Positions 49,157 to 55,854 of a DNA stretch of 55,854 nt are shown in pieces. The stretch is taken from the NCBI GenBank assembly GCA_035502855.1, contig DATJTX010000034.1:1-55854 (forward strand), written 5' to 3'. Under the pieces are notes generated by a model that ran no database searches, was not told where the DNA came from, and was given only the letters and a program-made list of their open reading frames with translations. Each line of letters opens with the position of its first letter. Positions within the stretch are counted from its first letter, which is position 1. The position numbers and the translations under genes were made by a program. Source of the DNA: Candidatus Baltobacteraceae bacterium. GTDB taxonomy: Bacteria > Vulcanimicrobiota > Vulcanimicrobiia > Vulcanimicrobiales > Vulcanimicrobiaceae.

Positions 49157-50041
49157 CTAGGCGATTCGTTCGGCGAGTTCGCGCAACTCGTCGCTCGTGA
49201 AGATGTAGCGTTTCTTACAGAATTCGCAGGCCGCTTCCGATTCGGAACGCTCGGCCGCGAGCGCGCGCAATTCACCGGCGCCCATGCTAAGCAGCGCGGC
49301 TTCGACCTTTTCACGAGAACACGTGCATGCGAAGCGAATCTCGAGCGCGCGATGCGCGCGCAACTCGAGCGAGCCGGCCAGCGCGTGCAGCAGGGCGTGC
49401 GCGTCGGCACCCTCGCTGATGAGTTTGGTCACAGGCGGCATCGCGAGCGCGCGCTCTTCGAGTGCGGCGATCGCGCGATCGTCTGCACCGGGAAGCACTT
49501 GGGCAATCACGCCCCCGGCTGCGAGCACGCCATCGGGATTCGCGAGCACGCCGAGCGCGACCACGCTCGGAATCTGCTCGGAGTTGACGAGATAGGACGC
49601 GATGTCTTCGGCGATCTCGCCCGAATAAAGCGGGACGATGCCGACGTAGGGCTGTCCGACGTCGTAGGATTTCGTCACCTGCAGCGAGCCGGTGCCGATC
49701 GCGCCCGCCACGTCGAATTTCCCGGCGGCATTCAAGGGTAGATCGGCACTCGGATTTCCCGCATATCCGCGAGCCCCAAGCAACTCGGGCTCGAGCAGCC
49801 ACGCGTCGGCGGCGATACTGCCGATCGGGCCATTGCCCGTCATCTGCAGCGTGATGCGTTCGCTCCCTTTGAGCGAGACGCCGAAGAGCACCGCGCCGGT
49901 GGTCAGGCGGCCGGTCGCGGCCGTGGCGAGCGGTGAGAGATCGTGGCGGCTGCGAATTTCGGCGACAAGGTCGGTAGTAACGGCGGCGGCAAGGGCGATC
50001 CCGGCCGGTGGGGCCGACGCGGCGACGAGGAGATCGGGCAT
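49157..50041 (-). CDS. hslO: Hsp33 redox-regulated chaperone
   Basis: 294 residues. An N-terminal DLLVAASAPPAGIALAAAVT region is followed by family stretches ITLQMTGNGPIGSIAADAW, LQVTKSYDVGQPYVGIVPL and SGEIAEDIASYLVNSEQIPS. The C-terminal zinc redox switch has CTC (in FACTCSREKV) and CEFC, about 30 residues apart. Oxidation releases zinc and turns on holdase activity. ATG 50041 gives the family start; upstream in-frame codons would run into the divergent aroQ start. The 3' end meets the zinc-ribbon gene. Confidence 0.95.
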   Translation of the reverse strand: MPDLLVAASAPPAGIALAAAVTTDLVAEIRSRHDLSPLATAATGRLTTGAVLFGVSLKGSERITLQMTGNGPIGSIAADAWLLEPELLGARGYAGNPSADLPLNAAGKFDVAGAIGTGSLQVTKSYDVGQPYVGIVPLYSGEIAEDIASYLVNSEQIPSVVALGVLANPDGVLAAGGVIAQVLPGADDRAIAALEERALAMPPVTKLISEGADAHALLHALAGSLELRAHRALEIRFACTCSREKVEAALLSMGAGELRALAAERSESEAACEFCKKRYIFTSDELRELAERIA

Positions 50042-50093
50042 GCTCGTGCGGTGTCCCGAAGGCGCATGCTTTTCCTCCTGAGAAGATCGGCAC

Positions 50094-50528
50094 ATGCACG
50101 TTCTCGTCATTCACGGGCCGAATCTGAATTTGCTCGGCCAACGCCAGCCCGAAATCTACGGCAGCATGACGCTGGCGGAGTTGAACGATTTCCTTACGAC
50201 GGTCGCGCACGATCACGGAATAACGATTGACTGCGTGCAGTACAACGGCGAAGGCGAGATCATCAACGCTATTCACGACGCGCGTAGCCGCTACGACGGA
50301 ATCGTGATCAACCCCGGCGCGTATTCACACTATTCGTATGCGATCGCCGACGCAATTTCGTCGCTGGACATTCCGGTGATCGAAGCGCATCTCTCCAATA
50401 TCGCGGCGCGCGAAACGTATCGCCGCGTGAGCGTGACTGCGGCAGCATGCATCGGAAGCATCTCCGGCTTCGGTCAACGGTCCTACGCGCTGGCGCTGCG
50501 CGTCCTCGCGGAAAGGGCCGAAAATTAA
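50094..50528 (+). CDS. aroQ: Type II 3-dehydroquinate dehydratase
   Basis: 144 residues, standard. VIHGPNLNLLGQRQPEIYGS at the N-terminus contains the active-site Asn and Tyr region. VINPGAYSHYSYAIADAISS and IEAHLSNIAARETYR complete the pocket. It converts 3-dehydroquinate to 3-dehydroshikimate in the shikimate pathway, which feeds the chorismate used by the TrpE-like enzyme at 10469. It diverges from hslO with 52 nt between the starts. Confidence 0.96.
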   Translation: MHVLVIHGPNLNLLGQRQPEIYGSMTLAELNDFLTTVAHDHGITIDCVQYNGEGEIINAIHDARSRYDGIVINPGAYSHYSYAIADAISSLDIPVIEAHLSNIAARETYRRVSVTAAACIGSISGFGQRSYALALRVLAERAEN

Positions 50529-50631
50529 AGGACCGGGCCCGCCCCATGCGTATATTCCCCAGCCTGGCGGCCAGCCTGCCACCCACGACCGATCCCTTGC
50601 TCTTCGTGCCGCCACATAGGAGATATCGAGT

Positions 50632-50961
50632 TTGACGAAAGCCGATCTGATTGATGCCGTCGCCGGTGAAGTGGAGCTCTCCAAGCGCCAGGCCGGCGAA
50701 GTCGTCGACTTGATCCTCGAAGAGATCAAGACGGCGCTGCAGAAGGGCGATCGCGTCGCGTTGACGCCGTTCGGCAGTTTTGTCGTTCGCAGTCGCAAAG
50801 CACGCGATGGACGCAATCCCAAGACGGGTGAGAAAATCAAGATTGCGGCGCGTAAGGTTCCCGCGTTCGTCGCGGGCAAAGCCCTCAAAGACGCCGTGGG
50901 CGGAACGCGCTCGGGCGGAACCAAGAAGGCTGCCGGCAAGAAGAAAAGTTCAAACCGCTGA
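50632..50961 (+). CDS. HU-family DNA-binding protein
   Basis: 109 residues. TKADLIDAVAGEVELSKRQA, ALQKGDRVALTPFGSFVVRS and the DNA-binding arm RKARDGRNPKTGEKIKI with PAFVAGKALKDAV are diagnostic. A short Lys/Gly/Ser-rich tail extends the normal 90 residues. It bends and compacts DNA. TTG 50632 has TAGGAG 10 bases upstream. The 103-nt leader between aroQ and this gene holds no ORF. Confidence 0.94.
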   Translation: MTKADLIDAVAGEVELSKRQAGEVVDLILEEIKTALQKGDRVALTPFGSFVVRSRKARDGRNPKTGEKIKIAARKVPAFVAGKALKDAVGGTRSGGTKKAAGKKKSSNR

Positions 50962-50989
50962 TAATAGCGTCCCATAGGATGTGGGTGGA

Positions 50990-51032
50990 GGTTCCGAGCA
51001 CACGATGTGCGTCCGCCGAAGGCGGCGGAACC
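50990..51032. repeat. Three-way-junction element just upstream of tRNA-Pro
   Basis: Outer arms GGTTCCG (50990-50996) and CGGAACC (51026-51032) enclose two perfect small hairpins: GCACA-CGA-TGTGC (50998-51010) and CCGCC-GAA-GGCGG (51013-51025). It ends four bases before the tRNA. Its left part matches the motA leader element at 17417-17439 in 20 of 23 bases. Confidence 0.7.
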
Positions 51033-51036
51033 GTCG

Positions 51037-51114
51037 CGGGCTGTGGCGCAGCTTGGTTAGCGCGCTTGACTGGGGGTCAAGAGGTCGCTGGTTCGAATCC
51101 AGTCAGCCCGACCA
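51037..51114 (+). tRNA. tRNA-Pro (anticodon GGG)
   Basis: The cloverleaf closes by hand. Acceptor CGGGCTG pairs with CAGCCCG, the D arm is GCGC/GCGC, and the anticodon stem CTTGA/TCAAG holds the loop CTGGGGG with anticodon GGG at 51072-51074. The T arm is GCTGG-TTCGAAT-CCAGT, the discriminator is A, and CCA is encoded. The C1-G72 pair is typical of bacterial tRNA-Pro. It reads CCC and CCU codons. Confidence 0.95.
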
Positions 51115-51157
51115 GAAATGCAAATGGGGTCCGAATGGACCCCGTTTGCATTTCTGG
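51112..51157 (+). terminator. Long perfect terminator hairpin overlapping the tRNA 3' end
   Basis: A 21-bp stem with a single G-U pair (51112-51132 with 51137-51157) surrounds a GAAT loop and is followed by TTTT. Its first three bases are the CCA of the tRNA. The stem is longer than usual for an intrinsic terminator. Confidence 0.8.
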
Positions 51158-51361
51158 TTTTGGATTGGGTGGATGAGAACCAGCGAAGCTGGAACCTGCA
51201 CGACGCAGGTTGGGGTTCGCAGCCGCAGGATGCGACTGTGTCCGGAACAGTGTGTAACTGCGGTCGCAGAGTGATGTAGTCGTGTTCTCAATGCGAAGAC
51301 TTGGCAGTCTCGCGCTGAGTTCACAATAGGTCGATAATTGCAGTATTGTACATATATCTAA
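51158..51361. other. Leader region before the SdpR-like gene, with tandem hairpins
   Basis: I see no gene in this 204-nt stretch. It has two adjacent perfect hairpins, CCAGC-GAA-GCTGG (51180-51192) and AACCTGC-ACGAC-GCAGGTT (51193-51211), echoing the GAA and CGA loops upstream of the tRNA. The AT-rich end (TATTGTACATATATC, just before ATG 51362) is the likely promoter and operator of the next gene, but no clear -35 is visible. Confidence 0.45.
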
Positions 51362-51643
51362 ATGAAGCACGGCTTTGTTTTCAGGGCGCTGGCGGATCCT
51401 AGCCGCCGGCACATGCTCAGGCTCTTGCAGAGCGGATCTTTGACGGTCGGCGATATTGCGCGGCACTTCGATTTCTCAGCGCCATCGGTCTCGCACCATC
51501 TATCTGCCCTCAGGGCCGCCGACCTCGTTCGCGTCGAGCGCCGGGGGCAGAACCTCGTGTATTCGTTGAACACGTCAGTTCTCATGGACGTATCTCGTTT
51601 TGTCCTGGATCTGGTCGAGGGGTGTGAAAGGCATGACAAATGA
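51362..51643 (+). CDS. ArsR-family repressor, SdpR-like
   Basis: 93 residues, a winged-helix regulator: FRALADPSRRHMLRLLQSGS, recognition helix region LTVGDIARHFDFSAPSVSHHLSAL and wing VERRGQNLVYSL. The metal-binding Cys motif of ArsR (ELCVCDL) is absent, as in SdpR-type autorepressors. Its stop overlaps the start of an SdpI-like gene, the same pairing as sdpR-sdpI in Bacillus. It probably represses its own operon until the membrane partner sequesters it. Confidence 0.85.
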   Translation: MKHGFVFRALADPSRRHMLRLLQSGSLTVGDIARHFDFSAPSVSHHLSALRAADLVRVERRGQNLVYSLNTSVLMDVSRFVLDLVEGCERHDK

Positions 51644-52299
51644 GTCGTAAAAAGGCGCTACTCTTTGGTCTCGTTCTTGCGTTGATATCCGTCGGGCTTT
51701 CCGCTTGGTCTTATCCGCATGCGCCGGCGCTGATCCCCACGCACTGGGATGCTGCGGGGCACGCTAATGGATACATGCCGAAGCTGTGGGGCCTTTCAGT
51801 GCAACCGGCCCTGCTCATAGGACTGTGCGTTCTCATGCTCGCGCTTCCAAAAATATCGCCAACGGGGTTTCGGTTCGGACAATCTACCGATGTATTGAAC
51901 CTGATCGTCGTTGCCGTCATGGTGGTAGAATTCGTCGTCGGCGTCGCTGTAGTCCGCGCCTCGGTCGGGATGGCTGCACCCTCCAGCGGCTTCGTGCTCG
52001 TGCTGGTAGGCAGTCTATTCGTGATAATAGGGAACTATATGGGGAAAGTTCGCAAGAACTTTTTCTTGGGGATTCGCACTCCTTGGACCCTGGCGAGCGA
52101 TGAAGTATGGCTACGGACGAACAGACTCGCCGGTTGGCTCTTCGTCCTTGGCGGCATCGTTTTCATCGTGAGTGGCGTGGTGAGCGGTAATTCCACCGGT
52201 GTACTCATCGGTGTGGTTTCGGCCATCGTCGCTGTGCCGATCGTTTATTCGTACGTCGTTTACAAGAGGATCGAGGGCTTCGAAGCAAATGGCTCATAG
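51640..52299 (+). CDS. SdpI-family membrane protein
   Basis: 219 residues with about six membrane helices. The N-terminal DUF1648-type motif is ALIPTHWDAAGHANGYMPK, and the C-terminal SdpI part has IIGNYMGKVRKNFFLGIRTPWTL and SDEVWLRTNRLAGWLFVLGG. In Bacillus SdpI gives immunity to the SdpC toxin and titrates SdpR. No sdpC-like toxin is nearby, so this may be orphan immunity or stress sensing. It overlaps the repressor gene by four bases (ATGA). Confidence 0.85.
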   Translation: MSRKKALLFGLVLALISVGLSAWSYPHAPALIPTHWDAAGHANGYMPKLWGLSVQPALLIGLCVLMLALPKISPTGFRFGQSTDVLNLIVVAVMVVEFVVGVAVVRASVGMAAPSSGFVLVLVGSLFVIIGNYMGKVRKNFFLGIRTPWTLASDEVWLRTNRLAGWLFVLGGIVFIVSGVVSGNSTGVLIGVVSAIVAVPIVYSYVVYKRIEGFEANGS

Positions 52300-52355
52300 G
52301 TAGCCATGAACGCTTCCTCACCCGTCCTCGGGCTGGTAAGAAAAGGACGCCGGCG

Positions 52356-52380
52356 GACGCCGGCGCATCGCGCCGGCGTC
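52356..52380. terminator. Bidirectional terminator-like hairpin between sdpI-like gene and katG
   Basis: GACGCCGGCGC (52356-52366) pairs perfectly with GCGCCGGCGTC (52370-52380) around a three-base loop. TCTTT follows on the plus strand, and an AAAAGG tract (T-rich on the minus strand) lies a little further on the other side. It separates two convergent genes. Confidence 0.7.
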
Positions 52381-52388
52381 TCTTTGCA

Positions 52389-54659
<2,271 letters not shown>

Positions 54660-54661
54660 TC

Positions 54662-54689
54662 ATGCTAATCGAGGAGATCGACTAGTCAA
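54662..54689 (-). promoter_or_regulatory. Candidate katG promoter
   Basis: On the minus strand, TTGACT (54689-54684) and TAGCAT (54667-54662) are separated by 16 nt, a sigma-70-like arrangement about 65 nt upstream of katG. No PerR or OxyR palindrome is evident in the 150-nt intergenic region. Confidence 0.4.
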
Positions 54690-54747
54690 AGCCAATGGAA
54701 GCAATACTTTCCATCGTCTTCACCTATGAATCTGAAAGGACGATCGT

Positions 54748-55710
54748 GTGCCGACGGTGCTAGCGGCCCTTGCGTTGCTCTTCGTGTCGATGCCCTCGCC
54801 GGCTAGGGCGGCGGGTATGCGCGAAGAGTCGCTCACCGTTCCGATTTCCTCGGGCAGCCTCTCCGGTACGCTGACGCTGCCCGCCGGAGAAGGCCCGTTC
54901 CCGGTGGCGTTGATCATCGCGGGCTCAGGCCCGACCGACCGCGACGGCAATAGCGGAGCAATGCTGAAGAGCGATGCCTACAAGAAGCTCGCGCTCGCGC
55001 TCGCGGGGCAAGGCATTGCGAGCCTGCGGTACGACAAGCGCGGCGTCGGCGAAAGCGCCGACGGCCAGCCCGAATCGGAGCTGCGTTTCGATGATTACGT
55101 GGCCGATGCGCTTGCGCTCACCGCGCGCCTCGAGCGCGATCCGCGCTTCCACGGCATTGCGATCATCGGCCATAGCGAGGGGTCGCTGATCGGGATGCTG
55201 GCAGCGCAGCGCGACGCGCACGTGCAGGCGTTCGTCTCGCTCGAAGGAGCGGGCCGCAACTTGGCGACCATCATCGACGAGCAAGTTCGCGCGAACCCCG
55301 ACAACCCGCCCTCAATCGTAAGCGAGGTCGCGCGCATCAACGCCTCGTTGCTTGCCGGCAAGACCGTTGCCGATCCGGATCCGGCGCTGGCCCCGCTCTT
55401 CCGGCCCAGCGTACAGCCTTACCTGATCTCGGAGTACCGCTACGATCCGGCCAAGGAGATCGCAAAGCTCACAATACCGGTGCTGATCGTCCACGGCACG
55501 ACCGACATTCAGGTGAGCGCGGCCGACGCGCAGCGGCTTGCCGGCGCCGATCCGAAGGCCCGACTCCTCACCATCGAGGGCATGAATCACATCCTCGTCG
55601 ACGCGCCGCAAGGCCGCGATGCGAACATCGCGACCTACATGAACCCGGCTTTACCGCTGTGCGCGACGCTCGTTCCCGCGATCGCGCAATTCCTGCGTTC
55701 GGCGCTCTGA
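54748..55710 (+). CDS. Exported alpha/beta hydrolase (serine hydrolase)
   Basis: 320 residues. The signal peptide is TVLAALALLFVSMPSPARA. The hydrolase fold shows the oxyanion region ALIIAGSGPTDRDGN, SLRYDKRGVGES, the nucleophile elbow GHSEGS, Asp in VHGTTDIQVSAADAQ and His in IEGMNHILVD, giving a complete Ser-Asp-His triad. It resembles the alpha/beta hydrolases annotated as esterases or peptidase S9-like; the substrate is unknown. GTG 54748 has GAAAGGA eight bases upstream. Confidence 0.85.
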   Translation: MPTVLAALALLFVSMPSPARAAGMREESLTVPISSGSLSGTLTLPAGEGPFPVALIIAGSGPTDRDGNSGAMLKSDAYKKLALALAGQGIASLRYDKRGVGESADGQPESELRFDDYVADALALTARLERDPRFHGIAIIGHSEGSLIGMLAAQRDAHVQAFVSLEGAGRNLATIIDEQVRANPDNPPSIVSEVARINASLLAGKTVADPDPALAPLFRPSVQPYLISEYRYDPAKEIAKLTIPVLIVHGTTDIQVSAADAQRLAGADPKARLLTIEGMNHILVDAPQGRDANIATYMNPALPLCATLVPAIAQFLRSAL

Positions 55711-55854
55711 CCCAGGGAAGCTCTGAAGAAGTCCATGCACCGATCGTTATGGCCCCGATGGCCGCAGATCCGAGGAGTCGGCGAGGGAGCATAGCCAGGG
55801 TGTTCTGTGACCGAGCCGACGACGATGGAGATGCGCCATCGCGGTCATAACCCT
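55711..55854 (+). mobile_element. Possible insertion-sequence edge with start of a transposase-like ORF
   Basis: After the hydrolase stop the sequence GGGAAGCTCTGAAGAAGTCC (from 55715) resembles an IS5/IS1182-type terminal repeat by eye. A GTG at 55807 opens a frame that runs to the window edge (VTEPTTMEMRHRGHNP). With 16 codons visible nothing can be confirmed, and this may be ordinary intergenic sequence. Confidence 0.25.

Noticed and set aside
51077-51466. Reverse-strand ORF ending LVGLTGFEPATS
   Set aside because: This C-terminus is the well-known false translation of a tRNA T arm; the frame is antisense to tRNA-Pro and the terminator.

Overview
The window is high-GC DNA packed with co-directional, often overlapping genes (ATGA, GTGA and TAATG junctions) and many GTG or TTG starts. 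It looks like a motile, probably two-membraned bacterium outside the Proteobacteria. Three features suggest this. The flagellar order (fliFGHIJ, fliK, flgD, a TIGR02530-like gene, flgE, flbD, motAB, fliM, fliY-like, fliOPQR, flhBA) resembles the Firmicutes and other Terrabacteria. The SOS operator is of the Gram-positive type (CGAAC-N4-GTTCG). There is also a TonB-like protein and a lipoprotein. A lineage such as Eremiobacterota/Vulcanimicrobiota (WPS-2) would fit, but that is my inference and was not tested.

Layout. 1-4059: end of a sensor histidine kinase, then an overlapping run of a small nuclease-fold protein, hypoxanthine phosphoribosyltransferase, an exported GH125 mannosidase and purA. 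4063-32385: a 28-kb motility island. It holds the basal body and export ATPase (fliF-fliJ, motE-like), a trpE/trpG-like pair, hook genes (fliK, flgD, TIGR02530-like, flgE, flbD), stator (motAB), C-ring (fliM, fliY-like), export gate (fliOPQR), a reverse-strand seven-bladed lipoprotein, flhB-flhA, a PilZ protein, and cheY-cheC-cheA-cheW. Five segments of the island begin with a sigma-28/sigma-D-like promoter, each with exactly 16 nt between the -35 and -10 elements.

32455-40666: an exported protein of unknown role, a CHAD-domain region split into two frames, and a complete imuA-imuB-dnaE2 mutagenesis cassette with a perfect LexA box. dnaE2 carries an in-frame 198-bp palindromic repeat. A TonB-like protein and a small membrane protein follow. 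40641-50961: housekeeping genes (an RlmD/TrmA-family methyltransferase, gatCAB, mutS2, tyrS, a small zinc-ribbon protein, hslO, aroQ, HU). 50990-51361: tRNA-Pro(GGG) between tandem-hairpin structures and a 21-bp terminator stem. 51362-55710: an SdpR/SdpI-like pair, katG and an exported alpha/beta hydrolase. The last 140 bases may be the edge of an insertion sequence.

I found no CRISPR array, prophage, rRNA or recognisable defence island, and no clearly new multi-gene system. The most unusual signals are the palindromic elements (one inside dnaE2, one between cheC and cheA, and a hairpin family shared by the tRNA-Pro leader and the motA leader) and the uniform promoter set of the motility island.
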